Shown: positions 17,646-26,332 of the stretch, one piece after another | Numbering within the stretch: position 1 is the first letter of the stretch | Layout of the letters: each line of letters opens with the position of its first letter | Assembly: GCA_034667525.1 (NCBI GenBank) | Contig: JAXDJO010000018.1 | Location: 1-64,000, forward strand | DNA: 64,000 nt | Source: DATAPE01 sp034667525 | GTDB lineage: Bacteria > Actinomycetota > CADDZG01 > WHSQ01 | Direction: 5' to 3' | Made by a program: the position numbers and the translations under genes | Notes under the pieces: generated by a model | What the model saw: only the letters and a program-made list of their open reading frames with translations | The model's database searches: none | Told to the model about the DNA's origin: nothing

Positions 17646-19150
17646 CCACGCACGAACATGGGGTCGTGATCGCCGGAGGAGGTCCAACAGGACTGATGTT
17701 GGCGGCCGAGCTGGCGTTAGCTGGCGTGGACGTTGCCATCGTCGAGCGGCGCCCTACCCAAGATCTCCCCGGCTCGCGCGCAGGCGGTTTGCACTCACGC
17801 ACCATCGAGGTTTTCGATCAGCGGGGGATTGCCGAGCGGTTCCTAGCGGAGGGACTGGTAGCCCAGGTCCAGGGTTTCGCCTTCAACCGCTTAGACATCA
17901 GCGACTTTCCCACCCGGCACAACTACGGGCTCGGGCTATGGCAGAACGACATCGAACGCATCCTGGCCGGCTGGGTCGGCGAGCTGGCCGTGGCGTTCTA
18001 TCGCGGACGCGAGGTGACGGGCTTCGCGCAGGACGACACCGGCGTGGATGTCGAGGTGTCCGACGGCGAGTCGCTCCGGGCGGAATATCTCGTCGGGTGC
18101 GACGGAGGGCGCAGTCTGGTCCGTAAAGCAGCCGGCATCGATTTCCCCGGCTGGGATCCGACGACGAGCGCGCTGCTCGCCGAGGTCGAGATGACCGAGG
18201 AGCCGGAACTCGGCATTCGTCAAGACGAGTTCGGCACCCATTCCTTCGGCCGGGTCAAGTACGAGATCCGAGACGGCGAGATCATCTACGCAGATAAGGG
18301 GCCGGTGGGGGTCATGGTGAGCGAACAGAACGTCGGATCCACGAACGAACCCACCTTGGGCGATCTCAGCGAGGCGCTCATCAAGATTTACGGAACTGAT
18401 TACGGGATCCACAGCCCCATCTGGATCACCAGGTTCACCGATATGACCCGGCAGGCTGCGTCCTACCGAGAAAAGCGGGTGCTTCTGGCCGGCGACGCGG
18501 CCCACGTGCATTACCCGGCGGGTGGGCAAGGCCTCAACACCGGTGTCCAAGATGCGGTGAACCTGGGATGGAAGCTGGCCCAGGTGGTCAAAGAGATATC
18601 GCCACCAAGTCTTCTGGATACGTACCACGTAGAGCGCCACCCGGTCGCTGCGCGCGTGCTGCGCAACACCATGGCGCAAACCGCGCTCATGCGCCCCGCC
18701 GACGCCCGCCTCGAGGCCTTGCGCGACACCGTCTCGGAGCTGTTGAGCATGGACGAACCGCGCAAGCGGTTCGCCGCGATGTTGTCCGGTCTGGACATTC
18801 ATTACGACCTCGGCGAGGGACATCCGCTGCTCGGGCGGCGAATGCCCGACCTCGACTTGCATACCAACGACGGTCCCACGCGCGTTTTTACCCTGCTACA
18901 TGAGGCGCGGCCCGTGCTCCTCAACCTCGAGGAAGGCGGCGGTTTCGATATCTCTCCTTGGGCGGATCGCGTCCGCTTGGTCGACGCCAGGCACGATGGC
19001 ACATGGGAGCTCCCGGTCCTTGGCGAGATTGCCGCTCCTCCTGCCGTGTTGATCCGACCCGACGGGCATGTCGCCTGGGCGGGAGACCTCGCCGACCCAG
19101 AGCTGCCTCAAGCACTTTCGACTTGGTTCGGAGCGGCCACTCCTGCCTAG
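17642..19150 (+). CDS. FAD-dependent aromatic monooxygenase (PheA/TfdB or Rox type)
   Basis: 502 residues from GTG 17642; an in-frame start at 17618 is possible. FAD-binding GGGPTG (12-17) near the N-terminus, the DG motif as YLVGCDGGRSLVRKAAG, and the GD motif LLAGDAAHVHYPAGGQGLN identify a class A flavoprotein hydroxylase. The C-terminal thioredoxin-like domain (from about residue 390, RPVLLNLEEGGG region) is that of phenol hydroxylases and rifampicin monooxygenases. It would hydroxylate an aromatic substrate using NAD(P)H and oxygen; degradation and drug inactivation are both plausible. A perfect palindrome lies about 320 bases upstream. Confidence 0.9.
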   Translation: MTTHEHGVVIAGGGPTGLMLAAELALAGVDVAIVERRPTQDLPGSRAGGLHSRTIEVFDQRGIAERFLAEGLVAQVQGFAFNRLDISDFPTRHNYGLGLWQNDIERILAGWVGELAVAFYRGREVTGFAQDDTGVDVEVSDGESLRAEYLVGCDGGRSLVRKAAGIDFPGWDPTTSALLAEVEMTEEPELGIRQDEFGTHSFGRVKYEIRDGEIIYADKGPVGVMVSEQNVGSTNEPTLGDLSEALIKIYGTDYGIHSPIWITRFTDMTRQAASYREKRVLLAGDAAHVHYPAGGQGLNTGVQDAVNLGWKLAQVVKEISPPSLLDTYHVERHPVAARVLRNTMAQTALMRPADARLEALRDTVSELLSMDEPRKRFAAMLSGLDIHYDLGEGHPLLGRRMPDLDLHTNDGPTRVFTLLHEARPVLLNLEEGGGFDISPWADRVRLVDARHDGTWELPVLGEIAAPPAVLIRPDGHVAWAGDLADPELPQALSTWFGAATPA

Positions 19151-19184
19151 AACACCATTCGGTGACTTCGTCGACTTCGACCGA

Positions 19185-19421
19185 TCACTCTTCGGGAAGA
19201 GCGGCGAAATCTTTCTTTGTTTTCCTATACCACCCCATTCCCTTTATGGGGTTTTTCCATCTGCCCTGCATCATCTTCAGGGCGTCTCGATGCGTTTCAT
19301 CACCACTCGCGACCATTTCTTTTAAATGTTTGTCCTCCGCCTTTATAACCTCATCAGCCGTCTCGCCATGGAGTGGAGCATCGCATGGTCCACCCATTTG
19401 TCTACAGGTCATTGTCTTCAT
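19185..19421 (-). CDS. DUF1059 family small protein
   Basis: 78 residues from ATG 19421, which stands a few bases behind a near-perfect ribosome-binding site (AAGGAGGTGA). Sequence MKTMTCRQMGGPCDAPLHGETADEV with two cysteines, HxxxxHxxAL-type helix (MVASGDETHRDALKMMQGRW) matches DUF1059-like small proteins. Cytoplasmic; function unknown. It converges on the monooxygenase gene, 34 bases after that stop. The strong translation signal suggests high expression. Confidence 0.8.
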   Translation of the reverse strand: MKTMTCRQMGGPCDAPLHGETADEVIKAEDKHLKEMVASGDETHRDALKMMQGRWKNPIKGMGWYRKTKKDFAALPEE

Positions 19422-19586
19422 AAGTCTCACCTCCTTTGCACAGTGTAGGTGTGACCGCGTGCCAAAGCTGGACCCGTATCTTGCGACGTCATATCAACGG
19501 GAAAGGCGGCCAGCTCTCACAGAAGCCGAAGGTGAACGAGGGATCGCCAGTAAGGTTCCGCTCCTGTCGTTGGCGAGGAGGTTCGT

Positions 19587-19961
19587 ATGGCCTGCAAGTT
19601 CAGTGAACTGGTTATCGATAGCGTCCAGCCCGAGCGAATCGCGCGTTGGTGGGCCGATGTGCTCGACTACAGGATCACGGACGAGGATGAGGTAGGAGTC
19701 GAGATTTCCGGTCCAACCGGTGCCGGACCGACGCTCGTATTCATCCGGGTTCCAGAGGCGAAGTCCGTCAAGAATCGTTTGCACATCGACGTAAGCCCGA
19801 CCGACCGCGAAGAGGAGGCCGAGCTTAGACGGCTTACTGAGCTAGGCGCTGAGCGGGTCGATGTGGGCCAAGGTGACGACGCCGGGTGGGTCGTTCTCCG
19901 TGACCCAGAGGGCAATGAGTTCTGCCTTCTGGGCCGGCGTCAAACGCCGTGGCCTGACTAA
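19587..19961 (+). CDS. VOC/glyoxalase-like protein
   Basis: 124 residues; ATG 19587 follows GAGGAGG. IDSVQPERIARWWADVLDYRI and LHIDVSPTDREEEAELRRLTELGAERVDVGQ, then LRDPEGNEFCLL, are typical of the actinobacterial Glyoxalase_6 subgroup of the vicinal oxygen chelate superfamily. One VOC module only, so it should dimerise to form a site. Substrate unknown. Confidence 0.85.
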   Translation: MACKFSELVIDSVQPERIARWWADVLDYRITDEDEVGVEISGPTGAGPTLVFIRVPEAKSVKNRLHIDVSPTDREEEAELRRLTELGAERVDVGQGDDAGWVVLRDPEGNEFCLLGRRQTPWPD

Positions 19962-20144
19962 GCGAACCTTCGCAGGCGGGTGATCGAAGTACGAACGAGT
20001 CAGCACTTCTAGCCCGAGTCACTCTCCGGCCTGACCGTGGCGGTTGTCTTGAGCAGGCGTCCGCGGCGCGACCGAGCCTGTCGTACATTCGGTCCCGACG
20101 ACGAGACTCGTGGGGAGGCGCGCTCGAGTGTGAGCGACCGAAGG

Positions 20145-20351
20145 TCACGCTCCTCGAGGACCGGCGTACGGCGGCGTTTGCTCGAGCAGGACGCCTAGTT
20201 GCTTGAGAAAGCGGACGTCATCGCGCACAGCGAGGTGGTCGGTGATCAATCCGCGTTGAACGTGAGCACGTGGATGTGGCGCGCGTTTCGCTTGCCGGGC
20301 GGTTGGCGGTATGCAACCATCGAACCAGAACTCACCGTTACATTCCTCCAT
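20145..20351 (-). pseudogene. Relic of a SnoaL-like (NTF2-fold) ester-cyclase family gene
   Basis: The frame contains IPPTARQAKR, HVQRGLITDHLAVRDD and FLKQLGVL, the C-terminal signature of SnoaL-like proteins (normally IPPTG..., then RDGKI.EHW.VRDD..ML.QLG). The N-terminal part is missing or in other frames and the reading breaks between GCIPP and HVQRG. No start codon with a ribosome-binding site. Identification rests on these short motifs. Confidence 0.45.
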
Positions 20352-20693
20352 CCGATCGCCTAACGCTGCGTTCCTCTACTTCGGACAGGTAACCACGCCC
20401 ACTCGTCCGTGTGCTGCGGCCCCGAGTGAAGCGAATCTCACCACCTCCTCGAGCAAGCGTTCGGCGTCAGCCTGCCTCGCCTCGGTGGGCGGTCAGTTCC
20501 CCTTGAGAACACTTAGCCTCACCTGCACCTGAGCGTCGTCTCCGCGGCGAGCGCTTCAACCTGCTTGACCGGCATAGCCTGTGGATAGCCGAGGAAGGGT
20601 CGTGCGTTGGGGGAGTGCTCCCAGCGGATTTCGATCGGCGGAGGTGGGTAGGGGAACTGATTAGCCTGTCGAAATCAGACAAATGAGGTGTGA
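20352..20693. other. Degenerate intergenic region
   Basis: No intact gene. Minus-strand pieces such as FLGYPQAMPVKQVEALAAETTL (about 20527-20607) and AERLLEEVVRFASLG (about 20420-20480) look like protein coding but are broken by stops and frame changes. They could be remains of one gene upstream of the SnoaL relic. The stretch 19962-20144 likewise holds no gene. Confidence 0.3.
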
Positions 20694-21023
20694 GTGGAAA
20701 CAGAAAGAGCCGTCTCATGGATGGCCATCCACCAAAGCGCACGAGTAGTCGATCGCGACGGGACCGACATCGGACATGTGGAAGCGGTGCTGGGAGACGA
20801 CGAGGACGGCATCTTTCATGGCTTGGCCCTTGATCTGAAGGGATGGGGAGGCCACGTCGAATTGCCCGCAGATCGGATCCAGCAGATCACGGCTGACAAG
20901 ATCTATACGGATCTGGGACCGGAGGAGGGAAAGTCTCTGGAGAAACTGGAACCAGATCGCTGGTTCGAGTTTGAAGGAAGAAGCCGATTCCTGAAGCGCT
21001 CCAAGTGGGAGAAGGACGACTAG
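20694..21023 (+). CDS. PRC-barrel-like domain protein
   Basis: 109 residues from GTG 20694 behind GAGGTGTGA. SARVVDRDGTDIGHVEAVLGDDEDGIFHGL and VELPADRIQQITADKIYTDL match the small beta-barrel PRC fold, in the form common in actinobacteria. Cytoplasmic, probably a stress-related or RNA/protein-binding module; role unknown. Stands alone. Confidence 0.7.
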   Translation: METERAVSWMAIHQSARVVDRDGTDIGHVEAVLGDDEDGIFHGLALDLKGWGGHVELPADRIQQITADKIYTDLGPEEGKSLEKLEPDRWFEFEGRSRFLKRSKWEKDD

Positions 21024-21115
21024 CCAGGTTCGCACGCTCCACAGGTCATAGCGACCAGACGAGGGTCCGTGTACTCCTCGGGAGCCAACTCGGATCGGGC
21101 TCCCTGGGGCGCTCA

Positions 21116-21156
21116 TTGACCTCTCATCGCTCGTGCCCACTATCACTATGGGAGGG
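21116..21156 (+). promoter_or_regulatory. Putative promoter, copy B of a shared element
   Basis: TTGACC (21116-21121), a 16-base spacer, CACTAT (21138-21143), then CACTATGGGAGGG. It is the partner of the element at 11308-11348 and lies 91 bases ahead of the NAGPA-like gene. Confidence 0.5.
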
Positions 21157-21246
21157 GCTGCCGCCCCAATAGCGAACTGGGAAGGGGCTAGCAGGTTGGT
21201 CGTCGGCAAGGTCCATGTTGACGCCGAGACTTAACGCGGCGCAGAG

Positions 21247-22407
21247 ATGACGTCGATGCGAGCAGGGAAACGGCCTCGCGCCCGTCACTGGTGGTTGCGG
21301 CGATGGCTGATCGCCTCTGCACTGATCGCCTTGGTATTGATCGCTCCGCTGTCGCCGGCGATCTACTCATACGCGACGACGATGATGCAACCTTCGAGCC
21401 TCCCGCTGAGTGTGCGGAGCGTCGAATGGATTCGGGCTCATCATGGCAACTGGCTAGTAGATGAGGTCGAACATTTCTGGTACAGCTGGCACGCCCCTAG
21501 GAAGGGCGGCCCGCAGCTGAAGAGTCTTCCGTTCGTCGGCCGCAGGGCCCGGGCTCCAGCTCCGTGGCCTCCGCCCATCAAGCCGGTGTTCTCTCACCCA
21601 TTACCTGGCGAGGGGATCTGGAAGCCGACGAGCCCACGTGTCGACGGAGGACGCCCAGTTTTGGTGACGACGTTCCGCACCGAGCGCGCCTATCCGCAAA
21701 TCGTCGCCTACGTTGCGTGGTTCGACCACAGGCGGACTGCCCTCGGCTGGTATCCCGGACGCTACGAGCCGCCAAGTGCGCCCGTGCGCGGGCCAATGAT
21801 GGTTCCACACGACCAGCGAAGACGGCTCCTGGCTACTTTCAACGGCGGCTTCACCTACTCCGACGGCCACAACGGGTCGTCTGTCGACGGCCGCACCTAC
21901 GAACCACTCAAGCACGGTCTGGCGACTTTGATCGGCTACCGGAACGGCCGGGTCGACATCCGGGCGTGGACCGGCGGTCCCAACGCCGGGCCCGGCATCG
22001 TCTTCGCTCGGCAGAGCCTGCCGCTCATCATCAAGAACGGTCGGCTGAACCCGGCCTTGAACAACAGCACCGAGTGGGGCTTAACGCTGGGAAATGCGGT
22101 CCGCGTCTGGCGCACCGGTGTGGGGGTCGACGCTCGCGGCAACATCATCTACGCGGCGGCCAACGATCAGACGGTGACCACTCTGGCTCGAATTCTCCAC
22201 CGAGCCGGTGCCGTACGCGCGATGCAGTTCGACATCAACCCCGAGTGGCCCAGTCTCATCGTCTACAAACATCACCACGGCCTCGACCCGTCGAAGATCG
22301 TGCCGAATGATATGCAGTCCGCTACGCGGTACCTCGTGCCGGATGATCGGGACTTCTTTGCCGTCTTCCGCCGGTTACCGGGACCGGTTGTCGTACCGTT
22401 CAAGTAG
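21247..22407 (+). CDS. Phosphodiester glycosidase (NAGPA domain)-like exported protein
   Basis: 386 residues. A basic N-terminus and one hydrophobic helix (about 21-42) form an uncleaved anchor or signal peptide. The catalytic-type domain from about 140 to the end has LLATFNGGFTYSDGHNGSS, TLIGYRNGRVDIRAWTGGP, GNIIYAAANDQTVTTLARIL and AVRAMQFDINPEW, the layout of the NAGPA/DUF2233 family (phosphodiester alpha-GlcNAcase-like). Likely acts outside the membrane on cell-wall or exopolysaccharide phosphodiesters. Full length. Served by the promoter-like element at 21116. Confidence 0.8.
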   Translation: MTSMRAGKRPRARHWWLRRWLIASALIALVLIAPLSPAIYSYATTMMQPSSLPLSVRSVEWIRAHHGNWLVDEVEHFWYSWHAPRKGGPQLKSLPFVGRRARAPAPWPPPIKPVFSHPLPGEGIWKPTSPRVDGGRPVLVTTFRTERAYPQIVAYVAWFDHRRTALGWYPGRYEPPSAPVRGPMMVPHDQRRRLLATFNGGFTYSDGHNGSSVDGRTYEPLKHGLATLIGYRNGRVDIRAWTGGPNAGPGIVFARQSLPLIIKNGRLNPALNNSTEWGLTLGNAVRVWRTGVGVDARGNIIYAAANDQTVTTLARILHRAGAVRAMQFDINPEWPSLIVYKHHHGLDPSKIVPNDMQSATRYLVPDDRDFFAVFRRLPGPVVVPFK

Positions 22408-22727
22408 GTCACGGCCCTTGACGAGGCGGTCGCAGCGAGGGCTGGCGTGGCCCACCGAGCCGTCTGGTTCACTCAAGCTCAAGACCGGGTACCGCTCGCG
22501 TCGTGCAGACGCATGAAATCATCGAGCCATTTCTCCGCGAGAAGGCAACGATTCGACTGCCGAACCCGCAGGGATGGAGGTGTTTCGTATCACCCACTCG
22601 GGTGCCTCGGAGAGCACTGCAGATTGAGGCTCGCGGCGCTGAATGCATCTGGGTGGGCACCAGAGCGGCGGAGCCGCAATCGTAGGAGCCCTCGCAGACA
22701 CTTCCGAGGTTGAGACTGGGCGCGCCA

Positions 22728-22752
22728 GCGGCCCGGCACCAGGCCGGGCCGC
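22728..22752 (-). terminator. Hairpin behind the S53 peptidase gene
   Basis: GCGGCCCGGC (22728-22737) pairs perfectly with GCCGGGCCGC (22743-22752) around a 5-base loop, 17 bases past the peptidase stop on the minus strand. The gap 22408-22727 contains nothing else recognisable. Confidence 0.6.
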
Positions 22753-22769
22753 CCGCTGAAACTTTGAAG

Positions 22770-23972
22770 CTAGAAGCCGGTGATCCCGTTGGGTGTACCG
22801 ACCCCCGTGGGGCCGTCGTAACCGGTCGCGCCTTTGCACATCGTAGTGCTGCAGGTTCCATTCGAGCCGGTTGTGACGTCGTTCAGGCTCGAGGTGTGTG
22901 CATAGGGGATAGAAGCAGGATAGGTCGCAGTCGAAGCGTTGCCCGCCAGACCATAGACCGCTGCTATCAACGGCGAGGAGAGGCTTGTGCCACCCACCTG
23001 GAACCACCCTGTTTGCCCTCGATAGCGAGTGCCGTCGTAGACCGAAGCGCCCGAAGCGGGGTCGGCATCGGCTGCGACATCGACGACGCCGCGCTTGCTC
23101 GCGCAGCCCGTGGCAGACCATCCCACAGCCCCCGTTTGCCATGACTGGGCCGAGAAGTAAGCGCTGCAACCGCTCCCGGTTCCGCTCCAGACCGACTCGC
23201 TGCTGTAAGCATTGCTCGAGGTGAGCTTGAGCGTCGTTCCACCTACGGCGACGACGGTGTTGTAAGAGGCAGGGCTTTCCACGCCATAGCCGTTGTCTCC
23301 GGAGCTAGCCGTCACGGCAATGCCTGGGTGATCGTAGGCGCCACCATTCGTCGAGCTGCTCTCGCTACCACCGTAGCTGTTGGAGATCTCGGTGGCCCCG
23401 AGGCGGGCAGCAGTGTTAACCGCAGTCGCGAGGTTTGCGAAGCTGTTGCTCTTGGCTTCGACGAGAAGGATCTTGCAGTTCTGGCAGATCTGATGCGCGG
23501 TCTCGACATCCAGCGCAATCTCCAGCGACCAACCCGAGTCGGTTCGGGGATAGGCAGTGCCCCCGGTCTGATCAACCTTCTGGAAGCACGCGGTCGACAC
23601 GCTCCCTCCGCAGCTGGGGAACGCAGGTAGCCCATAGGTGCTGTTGTAAGTGTCGAGATCCGCCTTGACGGTGGGGTCGTTGTACGCGTCAACGATCCCG
23701 ATCGTCTGCCCAGCAGGGCCTGTAGTCGGCAAGTTGTAGCCGCCGTGGAACTGCGCGGGGCCAAAGCCTGTCGGCCCTGATGTGGCTAATGGATTACCCC
23801 TCGCATCGGTGACCACCTTGGAAAGACAACGAGCGTGTCCGACGAGCGCCGAGGGGCATACCGCCCGATAGTTCGCATGACCGTTGAGGGCTTGCGCCGG
23901 TAGAGCCCCCGAAAATGCTAGTGCCGCCACGACCGGCAGGAGCGCGCTAGGACCGAAAAGCCGCCTCTTCAT
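22770..23972 (-). CDS. Secreted serine-carboxyl peptidase, sedolisin-like (S53)
   Basis: 400 residues with a signal peptide (hydrophobic to about residue 28, AQA cleavage). The sedolisin catalytic set is present: E151 and D155 (SLEIALDVETAH), oxyanion D226 (SSGDNGYG) and nucleophile S330 (GGTSLSSP). The C-terminal DGPTGVGTPNG stretch fits the calcium-site/closing region. The usual S53 propeptide of about 150-200 residues is absent; only about 50 residues separate the signal peptide from the catalytic fold. The enzyme is probably an extracellular, acid-type endopeptidase. Start ATG has AGGGATGG upstream, and a strong hairpin follows the gene. Confidence 0.85.
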   Translation of the reverse strand: MKRRLFGPSALLPVVAALAFSGALPAQALNGHANYRAVCPSALVGHARCLSKVVTDARGNPLATSGPTGFGPAQFHGGYNLPTTGPAGQTIGIVDAYNDPTVKADLDTYNSTYGLPAFPSCGGSVSTACFQKVDQTGGTAYPRTDSGWSLEIALDVETAHQICQNCKILLVEAKSNSFANLATAVNTAARLGATEISNSYGGSESSSTNGGAYDHPGIAVTASSGDNGYGVESPASYNTVVAVGGTTLKLTSSNAYSSESVWSGTGSGCSAYFSAQSWQTGAVGWSATGCASKRGVVDVAADADPASGASVYDGTRYRGQTGWFQVGGTSLSSPLIAAVYGLAGNASTATYPASIPYAHTSSLNDVTTGSNGTCSTTMCKGATGYDGPTGVGTPNGITGF

Positions 23973-24482
23973 ATATCCATCCCTTACTCAATCAACAGGC
24001 ATCCAACCGAGATGAATTCTGGCCACGACCATCGGTGGCGATGGCCCAGGGCTCAGGAGTTGGGCAACGATGGCTGGAATTTTCCGACTATCTCCCAGCC
24101 GGCTTGGAGACGATCTTCGACCGCCTTCTCAAAGCAACGGCTCATCGCGGTTTGACCTTAGTCGGGACGGTTTCTCACCCCCTTTATGAACTAGCAGCAG
24201 ACCGAGCACTAGGGATTACGAGGTCCATCCGCTGTGCTCTCCGTAGCTCCGGTTCTATTGGTATGGCCCCCCCTGATGAAACGCGAACAAGCAGGATTTC
24301 GGAGCGCGGAATACGAGAGGACATCTTCCAGCGCGGCCCCCACACCTGCATGGAAGGAGATGCGACGGTCGGGAAGCCATCCTGTTCTGCGTCATCCGGC
24401 TTGGCGACTCGGACATTGGATCCGGGCCGTCAAGAGGGCTCGGTTGGACCCAAAGCTTGGTGTAAAGAGATGGCAGGATTGA
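23973..24482. other. Intergenic region between divergent genes
   Basis: No supported gene. A 156-codon plus frame (24035-24505) has no family character and its end overlaps the ArsR operator. The region should carry the promoters of the S53 peptidase (minus) and of the ArsR-SRPBCC unit (plus). Confidence 0.3.
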
Positions 24483-24504
24483 CATATTCCTATATGGGAA
24501 TATG
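24483..24504. promoter_or_regulatory. Operator palindrome at the ArsR-family gene start
   Basis: CATATTCC (24483-24490), spacer TATATG, GGAATATG (24497-24504): perfect 8+8 inverted repeat. The last three bases are the first possible ATG of the regulator. Such AT-rich palindromes are typical ArsR-family sites, so autorepression is likely. Confidence 0.6.
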
Positions 24505-24870
24505 ATGCCCTCCATGGCACGAGCAGCTACGACCACGGACGCATTCAACGCTGTTGCCGAACCGCGGCGGCGACGGATCTTGGACGCGCTCGCCGTTGGT
24601 GACCGTCGGGTCAACGACCTGGTCGGTCTTCTCGACATCTCTCAGCCCCAGGTATCCAAGCACCTGAAGGTCCTGCGAGAAGTCGGATTGGTTCGGGTTC
24701 GGAAGGAGGGGCGGGAACGGGTCTATCGGCTCGACGGCCACTCTCTCAAGCCGATCCACGATTGGGTCAGGACGTACGAGCGCATCTGGAGTGAGCGTTT
24801 CGATGCACTCGATGAAGTGTTGGCAGACCTCAAGGCAAAGGAGGAAGGAAATGGAGACGGTGACAAGTAG
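24502..24870 (+). CDS. ArsR-family winged-helix repressor
   Basis: 122 residues from ATG 24502; ATG 24514 is a good alternative because the first codons overlap the operator. AFNAVAEPRRRRILDALAVGDRRVNDLVGLL then the recognition helix ISQPQVSKHLKVLREVGLVRVRKEGRERVYRLD is classical ArsR. No metal-binding cysteine pair (ELCVC) is present; this is the metal-free subgroup that is normally paired with an SRPBCC/AHSA1 gene, as here. Its stop overlaps the start of that gene by 20 bases. Leaderless or near-leaderless translation is possible, as no ribosome-binding site is evident. Confidence 0.92.
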   Translation: MMPSMARAATTTDAFNAVAEPRRRRILDALAVGDRRVNDLVGLLDISQPQVSKHLKVLREVGLVRVRKEGRERVYRLDGHSLKPIHDWVRTYERIWSERFDALDEVLADLKAKEEGNGDGDK

Positions 24871-25357
24871 CGGTTCCGCGAAGCTGACGCTCCCGAGCGA
24901 CACGGAGATTCACGTGACTAGGGAGTTCGCGGCTCCCAAGCACCTCGTGTACAAGGCGGTCACTACACCCGAGCTCGTTAAGCGCTGGTGGAACGCCAAG
25001 CGAGGCCAAGTGACAACCGCCGACATCGACCTGCGCGAGGGCGGGAAGTGGCGCTACGTCATGGCGGCAGAGAATGGATTCGAGGTGGGGTTTCACGGCG
25101 AGTACCGAGACATCGTTCCGAACGAACGTATCGTTTCGACCGAGGTCTTCGAAGGGGCGCCCGACCCGGAGAGCAATGGCACCGTGAACACCATGACGCT
25201 AAAGGAGCGAGATGGACGAACCACGTTGACGGTTCTCATCCAGTGCCCCAGCAAAGAGGTAAGAGACGCAATCATCGAATCCGGCATGGAAGCCGGTTTG
25301 CAGGACGCCTACGACCTCTTGGAGGAAGTCGCTATCTCTCTCCCTGCTGGTAGCTGA
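24851..25357 (+). CDS. SRPBCC/AHSA1-family protein
   Basis: 168 residues from ATG 24851 behind AAAGGAGGAAGGAA, which itself lies inside the ArsR gene. EIHVTREFAAPKHLVYKAVTTPELVKRWW and GEYRDIVPNERIVSTEVFEG, LTVLIQCPSKEVRDAIIESGMEAG are typical of activator-of-Hsp90-homologue-like proteins with a START-type hydrophobic pocket. Probably binds a small ligand. Forms a two-gene operon with the ArsR repressor; a terminator follows. Confidence 0.92.
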   Translation: METVTSSGSAKLTLPSDTEIHVTREFAAPKHLVYKAVTTPELVKRWWNAKRGQVTTADIDLREGGKWRYVMAAENGFEVGFHGEYRDIVPNERIVSTEVFEGAPDPESNGTVNTMTLKERDGRTTLTVLIQCPSKEVRDAIIESGMEAGLQDAYDLLEEVAISLPAGS

Positions 25358-25391
25358 CCTCCGATAGGCGAACCAGGCAGCGATCGAAACG

Positions 25392-25420
25392 GAGAGCCTC
25401 GGTTGATGACCGGGGCTCTC
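25392..25420 (+). terminator. Terminator of the ArsR-SRPBCC operon
   Basis: GAGAGCCTCGG (25392-25402) pairs with CCGGGGCTCTC (25410-25420), an 11-pair stem with one G-T pair, loop TTGATGA, followed by TTC. Located 35 bases after the stop. Confidence 0.65.
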
Positions 25421-25475
25421 TTCAATGGTCCATACCAATTTCCCGAACCATGTGGACGACTAACGGAGGAAGCCG

Positions 25476-25892
25476 ATGGATGTTCAGTTCGTAACGAGTG
25501 TGGCCCCGATCGTGCGAGACGTTGAGGCAGCTCGCTCCTTCTACCGAGACGCCTTAGGTCTGCACTTTGAGGGCGAAGAGGGGGACTACCTATTCACCCA
25601 CAAGCTAGAGGGGACGAAACACTTCGGGTTATGGCCCCTTTCGGAAGCGGCCACTGCCTGTTTCGGCACCAGCGAATGGCCCGCCGACATCCCGGTCCCA
25701 CAGGCCAGCATCGAGTTCGAGGTCGCCGACGTTGCCGCGGCAGCCAGCGAACTCAAGGCCAAAAGCTATCGACTCATCCACGAGGCTCGTACGGAGCCGT
25801 GGGCACAGATCACTGCCCGGCTGTTGAGTCCGGAAGGACTGCTTGTCGCTGTCTGCTACAGCCCCTCGCTGCACGACGCGCCCGAGACCTGA
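25476..25892 (+). CDS. VOC/glyoxalase-like protein
   Basis: 138 residues; ATG 25476 follows GGAGGAAG. VAPIVRDVEAARSFYRDALGLHFEG and IEFEVADVAAAASELKAKSYRLIHEARTEPWAQITARLLSPEGLLV are the hallmarks of a single VOC module (bleomycin-resistance/glyoxalase superfamily). Substrate unknown. It converges on the VOC gene at 25913-26332. Confidence 0.88.
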   Translation: MDVQFVTSVAPIVRDVEAARSFYRDALGLHFEGEEGDYLFTHKLEGTKHFGLWPLSEAATACFGTSEWPADIPVPQASIEFEVADVAAAASELKAKSYRLIHEARTEPWAQITARLLSPEGLLVAVCYSPSLHDAPET

Positions 25893-25912
25893 ACTTCCGT
25901 CCGCCCTGAACC

Positions 25913-26332
25913 TCACTTGATGCCGCCACTAGGCGGGCGCGCAGAATCTTGGAAGAGCGCGATCGTATTGCCGTCGTCATCACTGATCAGCAGACGCCGT
26001 GGGGGGCCGTCTCCGAAATGCTCGGTGTACGCGATTTCGGTGTCTCTGAAGTATCTCGAGTAGGCATCGAGATCGTCCACCGCCAGTGTGATTAAAGCGT
26101 GCCCAGAGTGCTCGGTGTCTGGCACGACATACACGGACGCGGTTGGCGTCAATCGCCAGACAGCCTCAGCATCGTGCGGGAACATGTCGGCCGCTCGACC
26201 GAACAGGCGCACATACCACTCGTAGGCTGCCGTGAAGTCCGTGACGGCAACTCCTCCGAACGTGTGCGTAACATTCACGGCTGAATTCTGCACCGTCTCC
26301 GAAGAATCATGTGCAGGAGGATCAGTACTCAT
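25913..26332 (-). CDS. VOC/glyoxalase-like protein, coupled to a DHFR-like gene
   Basis: 139 residues from ATG 26332, which overlaps the last 11 bases of the upstream DHFR-like gene, so translation is coupled. TFGGVAVTDFTAAYEWYVRLFGRA, VVPDTEHSGHALITLAVDDLDAYSRYF and LISDDDGNTIALFQD define a VOC module. A longer form from 26389 is unlikely, because it would run 68 bases into the upstream gene. Substrate unknown. Confidence 0.87.
   Translation of the reverse strand: MSTDPPAHDSSETVQNSAVNVTHTFGGVAVTDFTAAYEWYVRLFGRAADMFPHDAEAVWRLTPTASVYVVPDTEHSGHALITLAVDDLDAYSRYFRDTEIAYTEHFGDGPPRRLLISDDDGNTIALFQDSARPPSGGIK

Noticed and set aside
24035..24505. 156-codon open frame between the S53 peptidase and ArsR genes
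   Set aside because: No family character, no ribosome-binding site, and it covers the ArsR promoter and operator.
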